The notes below the pieces were generated by a model that saw only the letters and a program-made list of their open reading frames with translations, searched no databases and was not told where the DNA came from. The position numbers and the translations under genes are program-made. A stretch of 64,000 bases of DNA from Siphonodentalium dalli (Eukaryota; Mollusca; Scaphopoda; Gadilida; Siphonodentaliidae): positions 182,534,796 through 182,598,795 of the forward strand of contig CP136068.1 of the NCBI GenBank assembly GCA_032622095.1. The letters are read 5' to 3'. Position 1 is the first letter of the stretch, and each line of letters starts with the position of its first letter. Shown in pieces: positions 11,396 through 23,049 of the stretch.

Positions 11396-11560
11396 ATTTT
11401 TTTAATTTATTTTTTAATTTAATTTTTTATTTTTCTATGAGTTAATTGTGCCTTTTTAATTTACTGGCTTTTTTAATTAATTTTTGTAATTAATTTTTTA
11501 ATTGAATTTTTTTTTTCAATGAGTTAATTGTGCCTTTTTAATTGAATTTTTTGGTTTTTC
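11396..11560. repeat. T-rich segment with ~83-bp duplication
   Basis: The phrase GAGTTAATTGTGCCTTTTTAATT occurs at about 11439 and again at about 11520, each preceded by long T and TTAATT runs, so the block is a diverged tandem duplication in very A/T-rich DNA. Confidence 0.7.
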
Positions 11561-11569
11561 AATTTTACC

Positions 11570-12130
11570 CGATTTTACCTTGAATTGATCATTTTCAAGG
11601 TAAAGGTCAGGTCGGGGTCACAAATTTAACCCGTCCATGACACTTCCCGTAGGTAGCAAGTTTGAGCTCAATCGGTTCGAGTCTATAAAGGACTCACACA
11701 TATATATAATTTGTGGGTACCCGTTTCAAGGTGAAGATCACCTCGGGCGGAAAAACTGACCCGATGAAAATGTCCCCCGTTCCAAGGAAGCCCTAAGTAC
11801 GCAAGAATCACACACAGAACGATTTCCATTTCGAGCGATAACGTAAATAAACGCCGCATGCGAAAGCCGAAGCGAATAAAGAGCGTTAACCGGTTAACGA
11901 ACCCAAATATGGAAGATATAAGGAGCGTTAACCCCACAGTGTCGTTTTTTTTGTGACTGGGAATGGAGAATGGGTGCTGGGAGCTTCTCCAAAACGCCGC
12001 GACGACCATTCCCTTGGATGTTTACCCTTAGCTAGGAAGTTTGAGGTAAATCGGTCCAGCCGCTTTCGATTCTATAAAGTATATATATATAGTCATATAT
12101 TTAGGGAAGTCTCAAAATATATAGTAGATG
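11570..12130. repeat. Interspersed repeat with AAGTTTGAG...TCTATAAAG module
   Basis: Two diverged copies of a module (GTAGC(A)AGTTTGAG, then ATCGGTYC, then TCTATAAAG followed by TATATA) occur near 11652-11710 and 12028-12095. They are separated by AGGTGAAGATCACCTCGGG-type sequence. It looks like an old dispersed element with no coding capacity. Confidence 0.5.
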
Positions 12131-12164
12131 TGACCTGCTATGACCCAAACACGGGGACATGTGT

Positions 12165-12390
12165 ATATTAATATATATATATATATATTGCCACCTATTT
12201 ACTACGATATATGTATTACTATGTGTATTGTTAATTATGTATTACGGTATAATGTATGTATTAATATATATGCACTACTATATATGTATTACTATATATG
12301 TATTACTATATATGTATTACTAAATGTGTATTACTATATATGTATTAATATATATGTATTAATATATATGTATTACTATTTATTTTATTA
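12165..12390 (+). repeat. 14-bp minisatellite ACTATATATGTATT
   Basis: Head-to-tail copies of ACTATATATGTATT and close variants (AATATATATGTATT, ACTAAATGTGTATT) fill the interval, most regular at 12275-12380. The Tyr/Ile/Met-rich open frame across it is a shadow of the repeat. Confidence 0.85.
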
Positions 12391-12824
12391 TGTCAGCTCT
12401 TGCGATTAGCCAATCAGCGTCGATAAATAGTGACGGTTATGAACCCATATTAGGTCGATGACCCAATATTAACTAAATATTAGGGGCTTACCCGCCATCT
12501 CGTTTTTTCAAAACTAAAATTCCACCGCCTCGTCGGAAATATGGTGACTTGACAACAACAGTTCCCAAATCATCCGTTAAATGTGATTAAAAGCTCAACA
12601 AAACATAAATAATATGTCTAAATAAATAGTTCGTTCGAGATCACCATCCGTCGCTGAAATGAAATCGATGTACGCCCAACATTAACAACAGGTCAATCGT
12701 ATCGATCGGCAATATATCCCTTCGAACTAGCGCTAGATATAATTACTTCCCTTACATTGTAAACTTACGTATGCTTGTTTACATTTGAGAAATACGATAG
12801 ACCAAACCAATTTTAATTTTAAAT
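12391..12824. other. Leader of the Crypton-like fossil, otherwise unassigned
   Basis: No gene is visible. The segment contains short direct words (CCCATATTAGG, CCCAATATTAAC) and runs up to the first Met codon of the degenerate recombinase at 12825. It may be untranslated sequence of that element. Confidence 0.35.
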
Positions 12825-14176
12825 ATGAAACGTTTCGGTTCTTCTTCAAGCAAATAAATTGCGGAGAAAGGGAAGAGGTCCATGCTGAGAATTATATTAA
12901 AGCCAACAATAGAGTAGCTGGGATATTTGTTGAATATCTGAAAGAAAAACAACATGAACATTGACTTTGAACAATTTGACAAAGTATCACTCTCTGAGGC
13001 CCTCTGACATTTATATGCTGATGCAAGAAATCCTGACGGCGAAAGGTACAAGGCCAATTCGTTAGAGAGCCTAAGACATGGGGTAAACCGTTATCTCAAT
13101 TCTCTACCCTACAATAACACTTTGACATTGTAAAGGACCCTGAATTTTTGGATGTAAATTTAATGTTCACGGCTGCCATGGCTCAGTTAAAATGGCTTGG
13201 ACTCGGGACGACAGAACACCATTCCATGATAGCTGCCAAAGACAGAAGACATTGTTGTATGAGTTAATATGTATGTCTTTAGACATTCCAAGTGCACTCA
13301 TGACCAAAGTCCAATTTGACATTCATTTATATTTCTGCCGTCGGGGTAGGGAGAACATGAAAATCACGACATTCAGCATCCAATCCGACCATGCATCAGG
13401 TACGCGTTACGTGATTAAACTTGAAGATGAACTTATGAAAAACTGCCGAGAAGGGGACCGTGATCTTATCAGTGGCATTATGTCGAAAGGTAAAAGCAAT
13501 CCATACTGTCCAGTGGCAAGTTATTCAAAATATCTGTCAAAACTCCACCCTGAATGTCAGAGCTTGTAGCAACGACCAACCGAGAAATTATGGTATGGTA
13601 TGGTATTGTAACAGCCCTGTTGGTGAGAAGACCTTGTGGAAGTTCACGACAACCCTGAGCGAAAAGGCAAATTTAAGCCTGATATATATGAATCGATCGA
13701 CAAGGGCAAGTGTTCGTTTTGCGAGCAGCTTCTGCGCCAGCCAGATCATCTCGGTTACTGGGCATACGTCGGTATCGTCATTAGCTGTGTACCAACGTGT
13801 GGCAAACTCGGAAGATGGGTTGTGCCTCGCTAATGAGATGGCGAAGGACACTCAATTTCCAGCAGCATTGGGCTTGCCGAGTTAATCTTCAACTTCAAGT
13901 TTATCAGATCAACCAAACAATGTACTGCCCACAACCATGGCTATCGAAACTCCACCACAATTTACTGCTACACAGGTATTGGAAATTTCAGAATCCACGA
14001 CAAATGATGATTTGGAAGATCTTGACCTCAATGAACTTTTTGGATCATCTAATTCTAGTTCCAGTGTTTTAAATCAAACTCTTAACCAAAACACACAACG
14101 GAAAGTTGCTGGCACCATGACTGTTCTCCGAACCTTTAGCATTAGCATGATCAATATAGCTATCAACAACAACTGA
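12825..14176 (+). pseudogene. Crypton-type tyrosine recombinase (KIAA1958/QRICH1-like DUF3504), broken
   Basis: Pieces in shifting frames align in order with the Crypton-derived family common in molluscs. They are MKRF at 12825, an N-terminal core-binding helix region (GIFVEYLKEKQ), EALxHLYADARNPDGERYKA, KDPEFLDVNLMFTAAMAQLK, KVQFDIHLYFCRRGRENM, CPVASYSKYLSKLHPECQS and WYCNSPVGEKTLWKF. A catalytic-type block follows with STRAS and GHTSVSSLAVYQRV, containing the expected nucleophile Tyr, then an acidic LNELF tail. Integrity is lost: in-frame stops near 12994 and 13030, frameshifts near 13130, 13250, 13500 and around 13870. The family catalyses site-specific recombination for Crypton elements; this copy cannot be active. 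Confidence 0.8.
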
Positions 14177-16071
14177 ATGTTCATCACAATGAAAGTGTTG
14201 GACCATTTAGTTTGTTTAGTATATATTTGACCAACTGACAAAAATGGTCATATTTATATATTTGTAATTTCATATATCGCATACATATGGTCTAAGCTAT
14301 GTTTGATATATCCAATGCCACATGTGTATGGTCTGAGCAGTGTCATACTCAATGTCACATGTATATCGTCTGTAATCATGTTTCATACAATTCAATATTC
14401 TCATACATTGTATTTGCATTCCATGTTGAAATAATAAATCTTTGACAACCTTGGCTTATTTTCCACGAAACAGTTACTAGCAATGGTACACGTAAGGCTA
14501 TGTATAACAGCATATGTATTACTAGCTATGCACAACAAATTGGTACTTGACAGCTTCCATTGGTGGGATTGTACATACGCATTCCCGTACCGCAACAGAT
14601 GGTGAAGTCCCCGTTTGTCAGGTACTGGACTTACAGGATTGGGAGTGGGTGGTGCACATGCATTTACTTTTCTTCGAGTAAATGTTTGTAAATACTAACT
14701 GTCCTTAGTGTTGTGTTCTTGTTTATTGTCTATAAACATGTAAATTATCTGCAATACTGATGAAATAAAGGTATTTAATATATATTGTATTGCTGCAGAG
14801 ATTATTTAGCACTTGTTTCGATTAAGGTTATAAAGTTATATTTGAAGATTTGAAGATCAATCAGCAAATTGTCGGTTTTAACTCATAACCTTAATCGCAA
14901 CAAGAGTTATTTCTTATAATGTAATCCGTCATTTCACAAGAGACCCACCATAAGCAGAAGGTATGAATATAATAGGAGCGTACAACTTTGAGATTATTGC
15001 CGACGAAAAAGACGCACCCACAGTTTATTGACACGAACGCTGTAAATCAAACATCCATTTATCGAGTTGTTGTGAGTTCGTCGATTTTGATTGGCTAGCG
15101 AAGAGTGTACACGCAGTGATCAACTGATCACTCCGCTGTTACAGCATGTGTTCCATGAATTCGCATGTATACTGTGGCACGAGTTGTTAGTTTATGAAAC
15201 TTAATTTCTTTGAAAATAGTATATGGATCTCTGGATCCATTCTTGTTGACTTCTACTTATATATACACCTAAGATGGGTGATTAGCAATACATTTAATGG
15301 CAGAGCAGTACCGCCTGAACGAATATTTGATGCAACATCGAAATCCCCGTTGATATCGCATAATGTATCGAATAGTTTGCCTGTACATTTTATGCACGCG
15401 CATTAATATAGGCGTGGTCACGTGGCACGTTGCTGCTATGAGTGCTGTCATTTTAATAGCAGAAGTAATCAAGAAATTTAGGTTATAAAGAAATAACTTT
15501 AATAGCTAAATGTGTGACAACCAATGGTTTTATAGTATTATCTGGATTGACAGGTTATGACTAAATAATAAGTCTATCTTGAAGTGTTGAACCGATATAA
15601 GTAGCCTCAAATATTCAAGTTCAAGAAATACCATTTGCAGACCATTGCGTTGGAAATTTCCAATTGGTTGCCATTTCAGTCTAAAAACATAATTATATGT
15701 ATCGAAAAAAGTTACACTTACATCGATACCCTATTGTTTGTGTTACATTTGTAGTTTTCGAACTAACAATTTTGCATCTTCCTATTTTTGGCCAAAATGT
15801 CTGCCTGAAAATAATGAACATGAGTTGGAAAATTATGTGGGTGTCAGGTCTGAAGGTTCCAACAATTAGAGATGTCGGGATGCTAGGATTTTGCATATTT
15901 CATGTGTCATGCCGAAGCGAACCGTGGTCGACCAAATAGCTCACGGGTGGCCAATCAGGGACCTATAATCAAAGAATGAAAACAAATCGAGGCCTGAATA
16001 ATCTGCACTGAGTTATATCTCTAGATGTTAGCAATTTACAGTGGTCAATCAGATATTAACATTTCCTCTTC
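14177..16071. other. Unassigned sequence with diverged ATATGGTCT repeats
   Basis: From 14180 to 14400 short words (CATATGGTCT, AATGCCACATGT) recur about every 50 bp, a very diverged tandem repeat. An inverted repeat at 14812-14904 is listed separately. The rest holds no supported exon; several 60-80 codon open frames have no recognisable features. Confidence 0.4.
14812..14904. repeat. 20-bp inverted repeat
   Basis: CTTGTTTCGATTAAGGTTAT (14812-14831) is repeated in inverted orientation at 14885-14904 with one mismatch, with a 53-nt centre that includes a GAAGATTTGAAGAT direct repeat. Small size and symmetry suggest a short MITE or hairpin remnant. Confidence 0.7.
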
Positions 16072-16097
16072 GTCCCTCCCTCCCTCCCTCCCTCCCA
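16072..16097 (+). repeat. (TCCC)n microsatellite
   Basis: Six uninterrupted TCCC units on the plus strand. Confidence 0.95.
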
Positions 16098-17321
16098 CGG
16101 TTGGATACCGATATTAACCAATCGATATGTTAACATATATCACCCACTAGCAATGCACAATCTCCTTATGATGTGTTTTTGCATGGGAAAAAACTGTCAT
16201 TTTCTTGCTCGTCACATGAACACGCCATTATAGTGTCAATTTTCAGAGATCCCTGTTTCTTCATTCGTGCCTCACACGTTCGCCTACAAGAAAGTGATGT
16301 CGAATATGAGAGGTTTTCCGTAGTTTTCGGACTTGTAAATATGGACGCTGTTAGCCTTGGAGAATGGTATGAGTCTGTGAGTCTCGTTCATCAGTAGGAT
16401 TCCATCAGTGTATATCTGGAATGAAATTTAAATTTAAATTGTTATTTTGTTTGTTTGGCTAATCCGCTTTGAGAAAAATCTAGTGTGTACATGAAACATT
16501 CAAAAACATGTATATTAAAAAAACATTTATTCATGGCTGCGCATGTTTTTGCAAAAACGACACGAATAGTCATCTTGATTATGTCCAGTATGTAATAAGG
16601 AAAAGGGTCATTATTTAAATGTACATTGCTCATTTGACATGTTGTCGACATAATTTTGGAAGGTGTAAGGTGGGTCGATAACAACACGATATATGGATAT
16701 ACCACGTGCTCTATACAATATATCTGTCAATGTCACAGCTATTTCCCCAGCTGTTTCAATGTTCGCACGAAATGAAACAAAAGCCCTTCACATCTACCAC
16801 CTCAGGAATAGACTGGCAGCTAACGTTCTTTATTGTTCGTTGTCAACCTGAACGTTCTGAATTCGATCAGTTGAATTAATCTTTCTGTTGTATAACAGGC
16901 CGCATGAGAATGAGAATGCGTATTTATCGACATATGTTGATATCTGGAACCGGAACGCGAAGTAACACAAACCTTACAATATCTATGTTTTTTAATGTTT
17001 TATAACCAAACTGGCTTTTCTCCATCCGTTCAGATTAGCCACATGTCGTGAAGTTGACAACTTAGAAAAAATAACGGTATATTTTCAAAACAGCATCAAT
17101 TTGTTCCACCAACACCATAGTAATTCACCAGGACCCACCAGCAGAACCACTTAGTGTTCCTCGTCCGATGTGGTCAGTATTTTTGCGGTCACAATCTATA
17201 TGATACATAGTTCAGCTAATAATGACCACATCTGCAAGCTAACACCTCGATGAAAGCATTCAAGCGACAATAAAATGGAGACACACCGGTGGTCTTGGAC
17301 CACAATTTAACACGTTGAGTG
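16098..17321. other. Unassigned sequence
   Basis: No supported exon or named repeat. A short AATTTAAATTTAAATT palindromic run occurs near 16424-16440. Confidence 0.4.
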
Positions 17322-17387
17322 CCACTACGAGTTAACTCGTAGTACACGGTTGCATGGGGACTGATACTACGAGTTAACTCGTAGTGG
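17322..17387. repeat. Two copies of a 20-bp perfect palindrome
   Basis: ACTACGAGTTAACTCGTAGT occurs at 17324-17343 and again at 17366-17385. Each copy is its own reverse complement. The outer bases (CC at 17322, GG at 17387) also pair, so the pair forms a nested inverted repeat with centres 42 bp apart. It resembles a dimeric protein-binding site pair or a tiny foldback insertion. Function is unknown. Confidence 0.85.
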
Positions 17388-17851
17388 TGTTCGTACCACA
17401 TAAATAACAACATAAATCGAGAGCAATGTGAGTCTATGCGTCAATCCATGCACAACGATCCCATTGATCGATTGCAAATGTATAATTACAATGGCTTGAG
17501 ATACAACGATTCCCACATCCCGAGGACACTCCAACTCACCAGGACCTCTTATGTACATCCCTGACCCATGGTAGACAGGTGCAAATAGACATTTCCCGGA
17601 CAATATAGAGGGCTTCCGTTGCACAAATCAATAATCAGTTAGCTATAGATTGTTCAGCTTTCATTTGAAGCTTTTGGCCTTAAAGTGATAATACTCCCCT
17701 ACTTATTCCTCTGGCATATACTTGTGATTTTGAGAGATAAGGTTGAGTTTTCATGGGAACGATATTTTGATACATCATGGTGTGTTTGCTTCTGACGTTT
17801 TGTTAAGAGCGTCAATGATTAAAAACCAGTTTATCTCGAAAGTGGGTAATT
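17388..17851. other. Unassigned sequence (probable 3' flank of a LINE)
   Basis: No supported exon. Because the LINE at 17852-20119 runs on the minus strand, part of this stretch may be its 3' untranslated region. I see no poly-A or microsatellite tail that would mark the end. Confidence 0.35.
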
Positions 17852-20119
17852 TCATTCCTGTAAATATCTATATTGTAGTTCTGATAGAAATGACTTTAGT
17901 GACAACGTATCAGGATTAAATTTAGTTTTATATATGTATTGTTTTAGCAGTAGCCAAAACAGATTCGTCATAGAGTTATCGCCCATTGACAGGGATCCAA
18001 GAATTGCAATATTTCGTGTGGCTAACAAGGCGATACCATTTGATTTGCACCAAACAGTAACACCATTTATAAAGTGTTTTCCATGTGGACAGTCCCACAA
18101 AATATGGGATATATCTTCAGATGTTGTTCCGCAGCGGTTACATAAATCATTTTGTTCCAAGTTGAACATGTTAAGAAATTTCTTTGTGGAAAGTATTCTA
18201 TGATTAATTCTATATTGTAGCCACCACATTTTCGTATCAGGCGTCGTGGTGAAAGCAAGACGGTTTTAGTTTTCCCATTGAATGTCATTATCCTCAAATT
18301 CAACCTGCCATTTTTATGGGATTTCGGTACGATATTCATTGAATTTAAAATGTTGTAGAAGTCCTGTCCACCATGAGTATTGTTCAATGGGATGACAAAG
18401 TTACTTGGAAGGAAAGGGCTTTCAATACGAAACAAGTGTTGGTTGAGCTTTTGTGCCATAGCTATTATTTGTTGCCGGATGCTGTTCATTGTTAAAAAAT
18501 ATGTACGTATATGATAACATTAGAATAAGGATTGTTCTGTGTGTAATAATATTCAATCTCTTTGAAACAAGTCATTTACATATATAATTCCTCGTTTTCG
18601 TCAGGAAAAAAAATTAATGGTGTGACCGCCAAGTTTTATATCGGAGTTGTTCCAAATAGTGCGTGCCTGAAATGGAGTTTGTTTTTTATTTTGTTCTAAC
18701 ATATTTACATAAGCCAGTAGTACGTCATGCCAGAAAGGATTTTTCACGACATTAGCTTTGTTTTTCAGAAAAGCATGGTTGTATGTCCGAAATAGGTGGT
18801 CTTTGGTGATAGGAAGGTCGGTTAGGGGTGTCCATTTTGAACCTTTCAATAGCAATCGTCTCACACAAGTTATTTTCATTGACATGAGGATTTGTTTTAC
18901 ATCTACCATTTCATTCCACCGTTACTGTGATCTTGACAGACGAGTTTTCTTTTTACTCGGTCCCGCTTGGAATTCCAGAGAAAATTTAATAATATTGTTT
19001 CGAGTTTGGTCATGAAATTAATGTTAGGATTAGGGAATGCGATGAATAAGAGAGTTAATTTGGGGATAATGATGGATTTTATAACTGTTATACGACCAAA
19101 TTGGGTAAGTAGCCGATGATTCCATGTTTCTGTTAGTCGTTTAATTTCGTTCAGCTGATTTTCAAAATTAATCGCCATTTTGTTTAAAGTAGTATTAAAG
19201 TTGATTCCAAAAAGATTAAATGAGTCTGCACCATGGATCAAATCCACGACACCTGACACTTACTCGGACTAAGCTTGAGTCCGGATATTTCATCGAAGGC
19301 ATTTAGGGTGGAATAGGCCTCCCTCAGACTACTTTCGGTACCACCTAGAATAGGTGTCGTGTCGTCTGCGTACTGCGTTAACTTAAATTCAAAACTATCG
19401 AGGTTTATTCCTTTGATTTGTGTATTACTTTTAATCACGAGAGCAAGGATTTCCGCGCAAATACAAAAAAATGTACGGAGATAAAGGATCGCCCTGCCGA
19501 CAGCCTCGACCTAGTGTCAAACGTTGTGATATGTGTCCATTTATGAGTAAAGAAGAGTTAATATTCGTATAAAATATTGAGATCCATTTTTGTATCGATT
19601 CTCCAAAGTTAAAAAAGTCAAGACATTTGTGCATGAATTTCCATGATACAGAGTCAAATGCTTTCTCAAAATCTAAAAGTGGTAAGAGGCCAAACATTTT
19701 CTTTAAGTTAGTTTGGTGTATAAGATAATAAATCAGTCGGGTATTGTCTCCTATGTATCGACCTTTCAAGAAACCCGTTTGTTCCTCATTACTTATATGA
19801 GGGAGGACTTGTTTCATCCGCTGAGCTATACACGCAGCTGCCAGCTTATATGAGCTATTCAATAAGGTAATCGGTCTCCAATTTTTTAGAAGGTGTCTGT
19901 CTTTGTCTTATTTGGGGAGAATAGATATAATTCCTTGTTTTTTTGTGTAATGGAGAGCTCTCCTGATTCATAGGACTCGTTGAGAGATTTACATAAAATC
20001 GGCCCAAGCTTTCGCCAGATAAAAATCCAAAATTTATACGGAAATCCATCCAATCCACATGACTTACCATTCTGTATTTGTTTTAACACTGCGGACAGTT
20101 CTGGTATAGTGATCTGCAA
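17852..20119 (-). pseudogene. 5'-truncated L1/Tx1-like LINE ORF2
   Basis: Reading the minus strand from 20119, the pieces follow the LINE reverse-transcriptase order. First comes the thumb/finger lead (QNGKSCGLDGFPYKFW), then AAACIAQRMKQVLP, NEEQTGFLKGRYIGDNTR and LLDFEKAFDSVSW. Next are LGRGCRQGDPLSPY and the active-site box LTQYADDTTP (about 19370), then ISGLKLSPSKCQ. A long C-terminal region follows, with LTETWNHRLLTQFGRITVIK and a Cys-rich end CNRCGTTSEDISHILWDC near 18110. The endonuclease domain is absent, so the copy is 5'-truncated. Frame breaks (near 19465 in a T/A run, 19255, 18905, 18600-18490 and 18230) make it dead. Family-A repeat sequence abuts the truncated end at about 20126. 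Confidence 0.9.
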
Positions 20120-20125
20120 TATTTT

Positions 20126-20420
20126 TAAGTTTCAAAGAAATTGGACCCGCCCATATTGTTCCCGGGATCAAAGTAGACCTACATGGCAAATTTGAGTGGG
20201 ATCGGTTGAGGTCCAGAAATTTCAGACGGATATGAGCGCATATGAGAAAGGTCAAGGACACAGTCGCGCGTGGAATTTGACCAACCCATATTGTTTCCGG
20301 GATCAAAGTAGGCCTACATACCAATTTGTTAGTGTGGTCGGTCGAGCAGTTTTCGAGTCTATAACACACATACAGACAAACAGACATACATGTAGACAGA
20401 ATTTCCAAAAATATATAATA
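20126..20420 (-). repeat. Interspersed repeat family A, reversed
   Basis: Reverse-complement copies of the phrases GATCCCGGGAACAATATGGG, GGTCCAATTTC and TGGACCTCAACCGATCCCAC occur twice (about 20140-20230 and 20280-20345). They are followed by a TTTCGAGTCTATAACACACA end, mirroring the copies at 2000-2600 and 44690-45110. Its start coincides with the truncated 5' end of the LINE. Confidence 0.75.
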
Positions 20421-20692
20421 GATCAAGTAGATGCCTATACATTTAATAAAATGATTAACTGCATGTTATTATTGCTCTATAGTATAATAATTACAACTCC
20501 AGAACAATTGGAAAGGTACTTGGTGAAATGTTGTACACATGTTAGAAATGAGCGGTATCAGTTTAGGTATATATAGCAATAACAATTGTGAGCAGTCATG
20601 CATGGGCTTTGTAAAATGTTAAGTAGCCCCATATGGTATACACTGCATGGTATTACTGGCGTCATTTTTAGATAATATTTATTGGGATATAA

Positions 20693-22455
20693 CAGTCATG
20701 ACAGGGGGGGGGTAGAACAAAATTTGCAGGAAGGTATGGCGTTTTTTGCATCTGGCATTTTCAGGTACCCACCACCCCCAAACCTGCAAACAAAATAATG
20801 TTTTAGTCCCAATATTTTGACACCCACTCCCCAAATTTCACTAAAATTGGTCTCAAATCTCATAAAACTCTACTGATATCACTCGTATGGTCTATTATCT
20901 AACATATTCCATATTCTGATATCACTCATATGACTGGGAATGCTCTCAATTAGTTCAAATAACAGCTGTTTTAATTGAAAAAAATGTTTGATAAATTTCA
21001 GATCATCTGTAAACCTAGGTCATTGTGCAGAATACACAAAATTTCATAATTTCTAACTATTTCCCGATTAGTCTGTCAACCAGCCCATTATCTAATATAT
21101 TCCATACCACTTTTGTTAGTCTACTGGCGCAACTTTCTTCTATTATACTAAACTAACTGAAAGAGGCTCTCTTTGGGAGCCTATATTCAGCATCGGATAT
21201 ACCTGTGGCCCCCTTTGTTGGACTTCGCACACATTTTTATCTTAGACAGAGCCTTCACTTAGCGGAGGCCTCTTTGTGCGCTTCAAGCACATTTGGTCCT
21301 TGAAACTTTTGTATTTATATACATGTATATTGTTTTAATATATTGTTTTTAAAGACTGAATTCCTTGCTCAATTTAACAAAACCAATTTTATTTTATTTT
21401 TTTTAATTACTAATTTTTAAAAACTAATACAATTATAACATCCGCCAGGGTACCCCGAGTCACCACACCAAATTTGGTTGAACTCGGTCCAGGGGTCTGA
21501 GAGAAAAATCCGGACAGATCCTACTCGTTATATATATAGTTGACAAGCAGTCACAGCACTATACCAGACTTTCGGTCTTGTGAGAGATCATCTGAGTTGA
21601 AAGACATGCAAATAATTAACTTATTGGCTTAATGCACTGATGACATATATGTTATACCCATTGATAGTCACATTAATGTTTGAGACAGTTGCTCGCTCTT
21701 GTTCCATGCAAACAATGATCTAGGCATTAGTTGCATCAGTACAAGTTTACTTATATATATGCAAACTTAGGTCATTGTACAGGATACACACAATTACATA
21801 ATTTCTAAACATTTCCGATTAGTCTGTCAACAAGCCCATTATCTAGCATTATGCCTTAACTCTTTTGGTAGTCTACTGGGGCAACTTATGTTATAATAAA
21901 TGACAAACAGTCACTATGCCAGACTTGGATATTTTAGGTGTTGTGAGAGTAACAGATCATATGAGTTGACAGAAATGCAAATATTTCACTGATTGGCTTG
22001 ATGCACTGACGAACAGTGTGATGACAGTTATATTCTAGCCATTGATAGTCACATTAATGTTTGAAGCAGTTGCTCTTTTTCCATGCACACAATGATCTTG
22101 GCAAGACAAGTTTATATATTTCAGTTTTACATTTCTCGAAGCTTCTTTTTGAAGGGTGTCGGGAAGGAATTTGTTCAACCCACCGCCCCATATGCAACAT
22201 GCCATATAGCTTAATGTCATCTCTTCTAAGGCCCATATGAGGTCCCAGTAGCAAACATAAGGTGTTTTAGCAGTTATACATCTTATAATATGTTTTAAAC
22301 TGTTACAAATGTCATATAAGGGCACAAAAGGTCTTTTGTAAAACAATTGCATGAGGGTGTAAAAAACACGTTTTTTGCCCCTCGGACGACCACCAACCAC
22401 CCCGACATACCTTCCTGCAAATTGTTTACTACCCACCCCCCCCCCGGGTCATGAA
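20693..22455. repeat. 1.76-kb block with inverted ends and internal duplication
   Basis: The left end (TCATGACAGGGGGGGGGTAG, then AATTTGCAGGAAGGTATG) is repeated in inverted orientation at about 22398-22453 (G/C run next to TCATGAC, then AATTTGCAGGAAGGTATG on the minus strand). Inside, a ~200-bp module (TGACAARCAGTCAC...CATTGATAGTCACATTAATG) occurs at 21540-21730 and 21900-22080. A second module (CTTAGGTCATTGT...TTAGTCTGTCAAC) occurs at 21015-21090 and 21767-21830. There is no transposase frame. It may be one composite element or independently nested repeats. Confidence 0.5.
21170..21540 (+). repeat. Interspersed repeat family B
   Basis: A module ending CACACCAAATTTGGTTGAA then CTCGGTCCAGGGGTCTGAGAG is preceded by A/T-rich TTTAATTTTTT runs and GACTGAATTCCTTGCTCAA. 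It matches 53250-53640 in the same order, and shorter pieces occur at 28450-28530 and 28800-28880 in the same or opposite sense. It is a non-coding dispersed repeat. Confidence 0.7.
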
Positions 22456-23049
22456 AACAAATAAAATACGTATATATCTATATATAGCTTGAACTGGCCG
22501 CGCTGAAACATAGAGGACGCAATAAAATAAAATAGCCGTGTGGGTTTCGTTCTCCATTGCCACGTTGGCGGCCATGGTTCAAATCATAGCGTTTAATGAC
22601 AAAAAAAAAAAAAGACTATTTGAGTGCTATTTGAGAACAACTTCGTTGACGAAATCCGTAACGGAATCACTAAACACGAAAATCAAAAATGAATAAATAG
22701 CGTGACTTTGTCGTACTCTCTGAGTTACTGTTGTAAAATTATTCGAAACAACCAATATGATATTTGACGAGAGTATGCACGCTATGCCACTACACCTCCT
22801 TGTTGGTGTAACCTTTTGGCTTCAGGTTGAATTAATAGTCATCAAATAGTCAACGAAGCGCACTCGTTTGTTATCTCGATTGCAAAAATCCGAAACAAAT
22901 ATTCACGATATTTAAAATTACACAACGAACGACAACTTGTGTTGAATACAGAAGTATTTGAGGCACGTCTTTATGATTGTAAACTCTCATCTGTAGATTC
23001 AATATTTTGTTTTCGTGTTTAGGGTACGGTTTACGTGGAATTCATTATA
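22456..23049. other. Unassigned sequence
   Basis: No supported exon; contains an A13 run near 22602. It leads into the minisatellite. Confidence 0.4.

Noticed and set aside
12140-12409. Tyr/Ile/Met-rich 89-codon frame
   Set aside because: Direct translation of a 14-bp ATGTATTACTATAT-type minisatellite.
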